Source: a virus. From it: a stretch of DNA of 60,538 nucleotides. The translations under genes were made by a program, and so were the position numbers. Positions 39,676-44,062 of this stretch are shown here, one piece after another (position 1 is the stretch's first letter; every line of letters begins with the position of its first letter). The DNA lies in IMG/VR virus record IMGVR_UViG_3300021477_000007, positions 1 to 60,538 of that record; one strand, given 5' to 3'. The notes beneath the pieces were generated by a model, which saw only the letters and a program-made list of their open reading frames with translations, was not told the origin of the DNA and searched no databases.

Positions 39676-39748
39676 CTCCGGCAACTGGGATCGAACCAGT
39701 GCGCTTCCGCTTAACGGGCGGCTGCTCTGCCGTCTGAGCTATGCCGGA
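39676..39748 (-). tRNA. tRNA-Asn(GTT)
   Basis: Acceptor TCCGGCA/TGCCGGA perfect; anticodon loop CCGTTAA with C33; T-arm ACTGG-TTCGATC-CCAGT; G73. Confidence 0.87.
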
Positions 39749-39912
39749 TCGATTGGAGCCCCCGTCAGGCTACGTACCTGACACTCATCGCCCGCCACGC
39801 GGCGGGCGAGTCCCCTGCGCGGGAGGGGGCGCAGTTGCGGAGTATGAGTCCAGCGGGGACACCGAACTCCCCCACTCCGCATCGTGCCTCCAGGGTAACC
39901 CGGAGGTCTTCG
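39749..39912 (-). other. Structured non-coding gap between tRNAs
   Basis: No gene is seen. The minus strand folds into several stable hairpins: CCTCC..GGAGG, GCGGAGT..ACTCCGC enclosing GGGGGA-GTTCGGTG-TCCCC, GCCCGCC-GCGT-GGCGGGC, and TCAGG-TACGTAG-CCTGA next to GGGGGCTCCA. The last looks like a degenerate T-arm plus acceptor with CCA. It may be a decayed tRNA or a separate RNA. Confidence 0.4.
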
Positions 39913-39985
39913 CTCCCCCAACGGGATTCGAACCCGTGCTCTCGCCTTGAAAGGACGGCGACCTCGGCCGCTAGTCGATAGGGGC
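39913..39985 (-). tRNA. tRNA-Glu(TTC)
   Basis: The D- and T-arm sequences are very close to actinobacterial tRNA-Glu (ACGGG-TTCGAAT-CCCGT); loop CTTTCAA; position 1/72 is mismatched; G73. Confidence 0.87.
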
Positions 39986-39990
39986 TTGCG

Positions 39991-40065
39991 TGGTCCTGGC
40001 GGGCTTTGAACCCGCGTCACCGACTTGAGAGGCCGGCGTCCTGAGCCTGACTAGACGACAGGACC
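39991..40065 (-). tRNA. tRNA-Glu(CTC)
   Basis: Acceptor GGTCCTG/CAGGACC perfect; anticodon loop CTCTCAA; unusual T-loop TTCAAAG; A73. Confidence 0.87.
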
Positions 40066-40076
40066 GTGTTCTTGCG

Positions 40077-40149
40077 TGTACCAGGCGGGGATCGAACCCG
40101 CGGCCGACTGCTTAGAAGGCAGCTGCTCCTTCCGCTGAGCTACTGGCAC
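40077..40149 (-). tRNA. tRNA-Arg(TCT)
   Basis: Acceptor GTGCCAG/CTGGTAC; anticodon arm GCTGC-CTTCTAA-GCAGT; T-arm GCGGG-TTCGATC-CCCGC; A73. Confidence 0.88.
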
Positions 40150-40153
40150 CCGG

Positions 40154-40225
40154 TGCCTCCCGAAGGGGTCGAACCCTCATCCCATGGCTTAAAAGGCCCG
40201 GATGCTCCCGTTGCACCAGAGAGGC
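40154..40225 (-). tRNA. tRNA-Lys(TTT)
   Basis: Acceptor GCCTCTC/GGGAGGC; anticodon loop CTTTTAA on a weak stem with two mismatches; T-loop TTCGACC; A73. Confidence 0.8.
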
Positions 40226-40226
40226 T

Positions 40227-40305
40227 TGGTAGCGCGGGTGGGATTCGAACCCACGTACGGCAGGTTATGAGTCTGCTGCTTGAAACCTGACTCAGCTACC
40301 GCGCC
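40227..40305 (-). tRNA. tRNA-Met(CAT), elongator type (or Ile2)
   Basis: Acceptor GGCGCGG/CCGCGCT (G1.U72, so not an initiator); loop CTCATAA; long D-loop; A73 and CCA encoded. If C34 is modified to lysidine it would read AUA as Ile. Confidence 0.8.
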
Positions 40306-40306
40306 G

Positions 40307-40382
40307 TGGGTCCAGGTGGATTTGAACCACCGCGTCTTCCGGTTATCAGCCGGATGCCTTCACCAGACTTGGCCACAGACCC
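40307..40382 (-). tRNA. tRNA-Ile(GAT)
   Basis: Acceptor GGGTCTG/TGGACCC; anticodon arm TCCGG-CTGATAA-CCGGA; T-loop TTCAAAT; A73. Confidence 0.87.
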
Positions 40383-40521
40383 ATGTGACTCGACAGCAAC
40401 AAGTAACTGTGTGTATGCTGTCGAGTGCTCGTAGTAATGAAACTGCGTGCACCGTCGTTCGACGGCAGGCAGAGTTGAGGCGGTTCCTTCAGCGGCCCGA
40501 GGGGACCGCCTCAGTCATGCC
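40383..40521. other. Non-coding gap with inverted repeats
   Basis: CTCGACAGCA (40389-40398) and TGCTGTCGAG (40416-40425) form a perfect 10-bp inverted repeat with a 17-base loop. CCGTCG-TT-CGACGG and an 8-bp stem GAGGCGGT/ACCGCCTC follow. No convincing frame was found. It could be an operator, a small RNA or a recombination site. Confidence 0.5.
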
Positions 40522-40608
40522 TGGAGGAGACGGTGGGATTCGAACCCACGGGGCCGTAACCCGCTGGTTTTCGGGACCAGAGCCTTAATCCACTCGTGCC
40601 ACGTCTCC
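40522..40608 (-). tRNA. tRNA-Ser(CGA)
   Basis: Long variable arm; anticodon arm CTGGT-CCCGAAA-ACCAG with C33; acceptor GGAGACG/CGTCTCC; CCA encoded. Confidence 0.87.
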
Positions 40609-40612
40609 AGAG

Positions 40613-40698
40613 AGGAGCGAGCGGGATTCGAACCCGCGGAGGTGTTACCCCCGCCGCGCTAGCAACGCGGTGCCATAAGCCTCTCGTGCCATCGCTCC
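40613..40698 (-). tRNA. tRNA-Ser(GCT)
   Basis: Long variable arm; anticodon arm CCGCG-TTGCTAG-CGCGG; acceptor GGAGCGA/TCGCTCC; no CCA encoded. Confidence 0.88.
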
Positions 40699-40702
40699 AG
40701 AG

Positions 40703-40783
40703 TGGGCGGGGAGGGAGTCGAACCCTCACGTCCGAGGACACACGGGCCTGAACCGTGCGCGGCTGCCATTACGCCACTCGCCC
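40703..40783 (-). tRNA. tRNA-Leu(CAG)
   Basis: Long variable arm (TGTCCTCGGACG); loop TTCAGGC; acceptor GGGCGAG/CCCGCCC with one mismatch; A73. Confidence 0.87.
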
Positions 40784-40949
40784 TTGCTCCCCGGGCTGTT
40801 CTCCCTTTGCTGGGCCAGGCCCGGGGGGCTGGCAGGGAGCCAGGTCAGCGCTCTCGCGATGAGCTTCCCGGCCGGTGCACCGGCCAGTCTGCCTGGAGGT
40901 TGTCTGGGGTCCCCTCTTGGGCGCGTCCGCCCGCCAGTTCACCCCATAG
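40784..40949 (-). other. Structured non-coding gap
   Basis: No gene seen. Contains the perfect 16-base palindrome GGCCGGTGCACCGGCC (near 40868-40887) and other GC-rich stems (CCCGGG, TGGC..GCCA). Probably a processed spacer or unassigned RNA. Confidence 0.4.
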
Positions 40950-41021
40950 AGCCGACGACGGGATTCGAACCCGCGACCTTCACCTTGGCAAGGTGGCGTG
41001 CTACCGCTGCACTACGTCGAC
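40950..41021 (-). tRNA. tRNA-Gly(GCC)
   Basis: Acceptor GTCGACG/CGTCGGC; anticodon arm CCACC-TTGCCAA-GGTGA; T-arm GCGGG-TTCGAAT-CCCGT; T73. Confidence 0.88.
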
Positions 41022-41022
41022 A

Positions 41023-41099
41023 TGGAGCCGGCACGCGGGGTCGAACCGCGGGCCTCGCCCTTACCGAGGGCGCGCTCTAACCGCCTGAGCTATACCGGC
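41023..41099 (-). tRNA. tRNA-Thr(GGT)
   Basis: Acceptor GCCGGTA/TGCCGGC; anticodon arm CGCCC-TCGGTAA-GGGCG with C33; T73 and CCA encoded. Confidence 0.87.
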
Positions 41100-41100
41100 A

Positions 41101-41176
41101 TGGTTCCGGGGGCTGGGCTCGAACCAGCGTGCCCCGGCTTCAAGGGCCGGGCGGGATGCCGTCAACCCACCCCGGA
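41101..41176 (-). tRNA. tRNA-Gln(TTG)
   Basis: Acceptor TCCGGGG/CCCCGGA perfect; anticodon arm CCGGC-CCTTGAA-GCCGG with C33; A73 and CCA encoded. Confidence 0.86.
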
Positions 41177-41247
41177 TCGGGCACCGGACTTGAACCGATC
41201 ACCCGCTGCTTACAAGGCAGCCGCTCTGCCAGATGAGCTAGCCCGGC
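41176..41247 (-). tRNA. tRNA-Thr(TGT)
   Basis: Anticodon arm GCTGC-CTTGTAA-GCAGC; acceptor GCCGGGC with GCCCGAT (two weak pairs). Its 3' end touches the 5' end of tRNA-Gln(TTG), so 3'-end processing must be exact. Confidence 0.83.
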
Positions 41248-41251
41248 GAAG

Positions 41252-41336
41252 TGTCCGAGGCGGGACTTGAACCCGCAGCGCCCGTAGCGGGCACCAGCAC
41301 CTCAAGCTGGCGCGTCTGCCATTTCGCCACACGGAC
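41252..41336 (-). tRNA. tRNA-Leu(GAG)
   Basis: Long variable arm; anticodon arm CCAGC-TTGAGGT-GCTGG; acceptor GTCCGTG/CTCGGAC; A73. Confidence 0.87.
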
Positions 41337-41464
41337 AAGTAGGAAGACCCGGAGACCGGACCCTGACGCGCACCAGGGCGGCTGCCCTCGCTCCGCCTCC
41401 GTCACTGCCCTGCGCGGGACAGCTTCCAGCGGCGAGTCTCCTGGGGATGTCGCACGTTTTCCCG
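41337..41464 (-). other. Structured non-coding gap
   Basis: No gene seen. GC-rich, several potential stems (GGGCAG..CTGCCC type; GCGCAGGGCAGTGAC opposite GTGCGCGTCAGGG). Unassigned. Confidence 0.35.
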
Positions 41465-41537
41465 AGCCCCGAACCGGCATCGAACCGATGACCTCGCCAT
41501 TACGGGTGGCGCGCTCTGCCATCTGAGCTACCGGGGC
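41465..41537 (-). tRNA. tRNA-Thr(CGT)
   Basis: Acceptor GCCCCGG/TCGGGGC; anticodon arm CGCCA-CCCGTAA-TGGCG with C33; T73; no CCA. Confidence 0.87.
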
Positions 41538-41570
41538 ATAAGGCCGCCTGCGCAAGCGCTGACAGCCACG

Positions 41571-41646
41571 CTGCGGTACCTGGGATCGAACCAGGGTGAC
41601 TCCGGGTTCAGGGCCCGGCGAGTTTGCCAGCGTCCTCCATACCGCA
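41571..41646 (-). tRNA. tRNA-Gln(CTG)
   Basis: Acceptor TGCGGTA/TACCGCA perfect; anticodon arm CCGGG-CCCTGAA-CCCGG with C33; T-loop TTCGATC; G73. Confidence 0.87.
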
Positions 41647-41743
41647 TCGTTGCCGGGGCTCTTTGCTGGCCCCGGATTAACGGACCTGTTCCTCCCGCAG
41701 AGGGGACCGGGCAAGGATTCGCAGGACGGCCTTGCCAGCCGCG
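41647..41743 (-). other. Structured non-coding gap
   Basis: No gene seen. Two 7-bp hairpins on the minus strand: GGCAAGG..CCTTGCC and CCGGGGC..GCCCCGG. Unassigned. Confidence 0.4.
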
Positions 41744-41820
41744 TAGGCGAGGCGGGACTCGAACCCGCAGGAAGGCACGGATTTTGAGGCCGCCGCATAT
41801 ACCGGTTCTGCTACTCGCCC
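41744..41820 (-). tRNA. tRNA-Leu(CAA)
   Basis: Loop CTCAAAA; variable arm longer than class I; acceptor GGGCGAG/CTCGCCT; weak anticodon stem; A73. Reads UUG. Confidence 0.8.
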
Positions 41821-41902
41821 AAGAAGAGGAGGCGGGCCCGCTGACAGCAGGAGACCTGTACGTCGTTGTCAGCCACGGGCGCGGTCTCCGGACCGCCTCC
41901 AG
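41821..41902 (-). ncRNA. Closed two-hairpin RNA candidate between tRNAs
   Basis: On the minus strand an 8-bp helix GGAGGCGG/CCGCCTCC closes two hairpins: CGGTC-CGGA-GACCG, and GCCCG..GCTGACA paired with TGTCAGC..GGGC. The compact architecture nearly fills the space between tRNA-Lys(CTT) and tRNA-Leu(CAA). No T-arm is present. Confidence 0.45.
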
Positions 41903-41975
41903 TACGCCGCCCGGGACTCGAACCCGGAACCCCCTGATTAAGAGTCAGGTGCAGTGACCATTGTGCTAGCGACGC
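41903..41975 (-). tRNA. tRNA-Lys(CTT)
   Basis: Acceptor GCGTCGC/GCGGCGT; anticodon arm CCTGA-CTCTTAA-TCAGG; T-arm CCGGG-TTCGAGT-CCCGG; A73. Confidence 0.88.
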
Positions 41976-42077
41976 ATAACCAGGCTCGCGGGCTCAGTGT
42001 CAGCTGTCCCGCCCCGCCTGGCCGCGGTCTGACAACCGCTTGCGCGACCCGCGGATTAGCGGTCCGCGTCCGCACCG
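41976..42077 (-). other. Structured non-coding gap
   Basis: No gene seen. One hairpin, GCGGA-CCGCTAA-TCCGC, has a 5-bp stem and 7-base loop exactly like an anticodon arm with C33; two more hairpins follow (GCGGT-TGTCAG-ACCGC; GCGGG..CCCGC). Possibly a degenerate tRNA. Confidence 0.4.
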
Positions 42078-42149
42078 AGGGGATGACGGGAATCGAACCC
42101 GCATCTGCTGATTGGAAGTCAGTCATCCTTGCCGTTGGACGACATCCCC
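42078..42149 (-). tRNA. tRNA-Gly(TCC)
   Basis: Acceptor GGGGATG/CATCCCC perfect; loop CTTCCAA; T-arm GCGGG-TTCGATT-CCCGT; T73. Confidence 0.87.
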
Positions 42150-42353
42150 ATGTCCCGAGGCCCCGCCGGTCCAGAGCAAGGTACGACCCGCTTGCAGCAG
42201 GTCTCCCAGGGTGCCGGCGACGTTATGAGGTGCCTCGGGCGGCGCGAAGTCCGGCCCATTGCAATGGGCCGGCTTACCCGGAGGAGCGCTACTCTCCGGG
42301 CCGTATCCCCCCGGGTAGCCTATGGCTGGGCAGCCGGGCGGGGCGTCGTGCCG
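42150..42353 (-). ncRNA. Structured RNA candidate in 204-base gap
   Basis: No gene is seen. On the minus strand CCCGAGGC pairs with GCCTCGGG, enclosing GCCGG/CCGGC and a 44-base apical part. Separate stable hairpins are an 11-bp perfect palindrome in CCGGCCCATTG and its complement, and CCCGGAG..CTCCGGG. The nested closing helices recall the modules at 35.4-35.9 kb, but the conserved loops are absent. Confidence 0.4.
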
Positions 42354-42429
42354 TGGTGGCTGCGGAGGCGATCGAATCCTCGACCTGTCCCTTTTCAGGG
42401 GACCGCTCTCCCAACTGAGCTACACAGCC
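42354..42429 (-). tRNA. tRNA-Phe(GAA)
   Basis: Acceptor GGCTGTG/CGCAGCC; anticodon arm GTCCC-CTGAAAA-GGGAC; A73 and CCA encoded. Confidence 0.87.
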
Positions 42430-42440
42430 ATGAACTTACG

Positions 42441-42512
42441 TCGGGACACAGGGACTCGGACCCCGTCTGCCTGCTCCCAAAACAGGCGCGCTAACCCTTA
42501 CGCGATATCCCG
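42441..42512 (-). tRNA. tRNA-Pro(TGG)
   Basis: Acceptor CGGGATA/TGTCCCG with the Pro-specific C1-G72; loop TTTGGGA; T-loop reads TCCGAGT instead of TTC; A73. Confidence 0.82.
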
Positions 42513-42520
42513 TTGTTTCC

Positions 42521-42595
42521 GCAGGTGTCTTAACCAGGCCTAGACGATCCCGCCCCAACCGGGACAGGGGCGGGACTTGAACCCGCTTCTCCTGC
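42521..42595 (-). ncRNA. Permuted tRNA-like cloverleaf C
   Basis: Order on the minus strand: GCAGG, T-arm GCGGG-TTCAAGT-CCCGC, acceptor CCCTGTCCC, loop GGTT, acceptor GGGGCGGG, A-TC, D-arm GTCT..AGAC, A, CCTGC. Anticodon-stem strands GCAGG/CCTGC, T-stem and D-stem pair perfectly; the acceptor helix has one bulged U. Its 5' end directly follows the CCA of tRNA-Pro(CGG), so tRNA processing would release it. Confidence 0.65.
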
Positions 42596-42674
42596 TGGTC
42601 GGGGTGGTGAGATTCGAACTCACGACCTCTGCGTCCCGAACGCAGCGCGCTCGACCAAGCTGCGCTACACCCCG
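42596..42674 (-). tRNA. tRNA-Pro(CGG)
   Basis: Acceptor CGGGGTG/CACCCCG with C1-G72; anticodon arm CTGCG-TTCGGGA-CGCAG; A73 and CCA encoded. Confidence 0.88.
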
Positions 42675-42676
42675 AA

Positions 42677-42747
42677 ACCCGGCGCTCTTCCGTTGAGCTA
42701 CCTGGCCCACGAGTGGACCCGGCAGGAGTCGAACCTGATCTACCGGT
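42677..42747 (-). ncRNA. Permuted tRNA-like cloverleaf B
   Basis: Order: ACCGG, T-arm CAGG-TTCGACT-CCTG, acceptor CCGGGTCCA, loop CTCG, acceptor TGGGCCAGG, TA, D-arm GCTC-AACGGAA-GAGC, G, CCGGGT. The acceptor helix pairs with one G.A mismatch and extends two pairs beyond normal to a tetraloop. Lies between tRNA-Ala(CGC) and tRNA-Pro(CGG), nearly abutting both. It is less perfect than the other three. Confidence 0.55.
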
Positions 42748-42748
42748 G

Positions 42749-42822
42749 TGGAGAAGATCGGATTTGAACCGACGACACCCCGGTTGCGGGCCGGGTGCTC
42801 TTCCGGGCTGAGCTACATCCCC
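42749..42822 (-). tRNA. tRNA-Ala(CGC)
   Basis: Acceptor GGGGATG/CTTCTCC with mismatches; anticodon arm CCCGG-CCCGCAA-CCGGG with C33; T-arm GTCGG-TTCAAAT-CCGAT; A73. Confidence 0.8.
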
Positions 42823-42827
42823 ATGTT

Positions 42828-42905
42828 CAGGAAAGGTGTCCTGCCGTTAAACGAGCCGGGCGGATAAGCCCGGCCTCCCGAGTCGAACGGGAGACCCATT
42901 TCCTG
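42828..42905 (-). ncRNA. Permuted tRNA-like cloverleaf A
   Basis: Order: CAGGAAATGG, T-arm TCTCCCG-TTCGACT-CGGGAGG region, acceptor GCCGGGC, loop TTATCC, acceptor GCCCGGC, TC, D-arm GTTT-AACGGCA-GGAC, A, CCTTTCCTG. The acceptor helix is 7 perfect pairs; the anticodon-side helix is 9 pairs with one bulged U. It starts two bases after tRNA-Ala(GGC) and ends six bases before tRNA-Ala(CGC). Confidence 0.65.
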
Positions 42906-42907
42906 CG

Positions 42908-42980
42908 TGGAGCCTGCGGGACTTGAACCCGCGACCTTTTGCATGCCATGCAAACGCGCTTCCAGCTGCGCCAAGGCCCC
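42908..42980 (-). tRNA. tRNA-Ala(GGC)
   Basis: Acceptor GGGGCCT/AGGCTCC; anticodon arm TTTGC-ATGGCAT-GCAAA; T-arm GCGGG-TTCAAGT-CCCGC; A73. Confidence 0.87.
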
Positions 42981-43281
42981 GTGGAGGCCGGCCCCTTGCC
43001 CGGTGTGAACAGGCGGAAGGCCGGCCATCGCCCCCGTGGCCCTGGCAGAAGCACTCCGCACCAGGGCGTCAGGGAGTCTAGCTGGCACAGTGCCCGGTAC
43101 AGGAACGTCTTGCGACGCCCCCAGCCTTTAACGGCTGCTGCTCCCCGGGAGTAGCTGCATTGTCTTTCACCGTGCCGAAAACTCGCGGCGGGTTGGCGCC
43201 CGCCGCACGATGCTCACGCTGTGGAGTTCTCAAGATTCATTGACTTGCGCCGCCGTTGGCTTTCGCCGCGGGCGGCGGTCG
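42981..43281 (-). promoter_or_regulatory. rrn-like leader region of the tRNA operon (boxA-like)
   Basis: The 300-base gap holds no gene. On the minus strand a GC-rich hairpin (43249-43280) is followed by AATCTTGAGAACTCCACAGC (43216-43235), then GTGAGCATCG and a second hairpin GCGGCGGG/CCCGCCGC (43185-43206). TTGAGAACTC with CAGCGTG downstream is the conserved boxA-containing leader seen before actinobacterial rRNA genes, where Nus factors load for antitermination. Here it would help transcription through the highly structured tRNA array. Confidence 0.6.
43208..43224 (-). repeat. 17-bp inverted repeat copy flanking tRNA cluster (right)
   Basis: CCACAGCGTGAGCATCG on the minus strand, identical to the plus-strand copy at 38207-38223; part of the rrn-like leader. 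Confidence 0.75.
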
Positions 43282-43356
43282 CAGGGGAGGAGGGATTCGA
43301 ACCCGCGCTGGCGTGGTTTTGGAGACCACCGCTCTGACCTTCTGAGCTACACCCCT
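43282..43356 (-). tRNA. tRNA-Trp(CCA)
   Basis: Acceptor AGGGGTG/CTCCCCT (one mismatch); anticodon arm GTGGT-CTCCAAA-ACCAC; G73. First tRNA of the cluster in the direction of transcription, lying ahead of the boxA-like leader. Confidence 0.87.
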
Positions 43357-43375
43357 ATGTTCAGTTGTCTCACTG

Positions 43376-43408
43376 AAAAACCGCCCTGCCGAGAGTCTCG
43401 GGGGCGGT
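43376..43408 (-). terminator. Intrinsic terminator ahead of the tRNA cluster
   Basis: ACCGCC/GGCGGT with an inner CCGAGAC/CTCGG stem, followed by TTTTT on the minus strand. It separates the terminase-side genes from the tRNA operon, so the tRNAs need their own promoter or read-through. Confidence 0.8.
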
Positions 43409-43428
43409 CTGCTGGTGCAGGTTGGCCG

Positions 43429-43545
43429 CTACACAACGACCGCCTTGTTCGTCGGGATGCAGTTGTCTTCGGGCAGCGTGGCGGCTGCGGGGGCGTGGAA
43501 GTACCACCCTCGGAGCTGCTGCTTGCTCGGTGACCTTGACATCAT
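43429..43545 (-). CDS. 38-residue protein, unknown
   Basis: A short frame begins MMSRSPSKQQLRGWYFHAPA and ends NKAVVV, with GTGAGGACC ahead of the ATG. It ends about 20 bases before the terminator, as expected for the last gene of a unit. No family is recognised. Confidence 0.45.
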   Translation of the reverse strand: MMSRSPSKQQLRGWYFHAPAAATLPEDNCIPTNKAVVV

Positions 43546-43638
43546 GGTCCTCACGGTAGCGGAGCGGGCCTTCCCGCGCCAGTTCTTTGCGCCCCCGGAG
43601 GGGCCATGTCTCCAAGGTACTACCCTGCTTGACTGGTG

Positions 43639-43920
43639 TCAAGCTAAATCCAGGGGGATTTCTGGCTGGGTAAAGAAGCTGGTCACAGCCCCGCTGGCCA
43701 CCCCGCTACGGTCGGCGTCCACCGCCCGGCGCACGGCCGGGTGCATGGACGCGCGGATCTCGACCGGGCTCAGCCGCACCAGCCTGGCGGCCACCATCGC
43801 GTCGGCCAGGCGCTCGGGGAAGGTCCCGGCGCGCGCAGCCAGGTGACCCATGTCCTCCTGGAGGTCTTCCTCGGTGAGGCTGGCCGCGTACTCAACCAGG
43901 ACCTCGAACGGGACGCTCAC
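43639..43920 (-). CDS. Small helical protein downstream of terminase, unknown
   Basis: The 93 residues start at the GTG 43920 with GGAG ahead. Content is helical (EVLVEYAASLTEEDLQEDMG; ERLADAMVAARLVRLSPVEI). The short form was chosen because the longer frame (to 43989) lacks a ribosome-binding site. No family is recognised. Confidence 0.55.
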   Translation of the reverse strand: MSVPFEVLVEYAASLTEEDLQEDMGHLAARAGTFPERLADAMVAARLVRLSPVEIRASMHPAVRRAVDADRSGVASGAVTSFFTQPEIPLDLA

Positions 43921-44062
43921 CGTTTTTCTCCGTACAGTCTCGTTCGGAATCGTTCGCGAGGGCGACAGCACGCCGCCGACACGGCACACTGGAAGTGCCT
44001 CGTCTGGAGCACGGATGGGCGGACGGTAATGCGGAGGGGCCGGGATGCAGCCTGGCCCCTCT

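Noticed and set aside
39749-39912. An additional conventional tRNA
   Set aside because: A CCA-like end and a T-arm-like stem are present, but the T-loop is TACGTAG and no anticodon arm fits.
42515-42760. Split tRNAs formed by a 5' half, an inserted tRNA and the following 3' half
   Set aside because: Acceptor and anticodon-stem strands of such combinations do not pair well, while the permuted combinations (3' half with the 5' half that follows) do.
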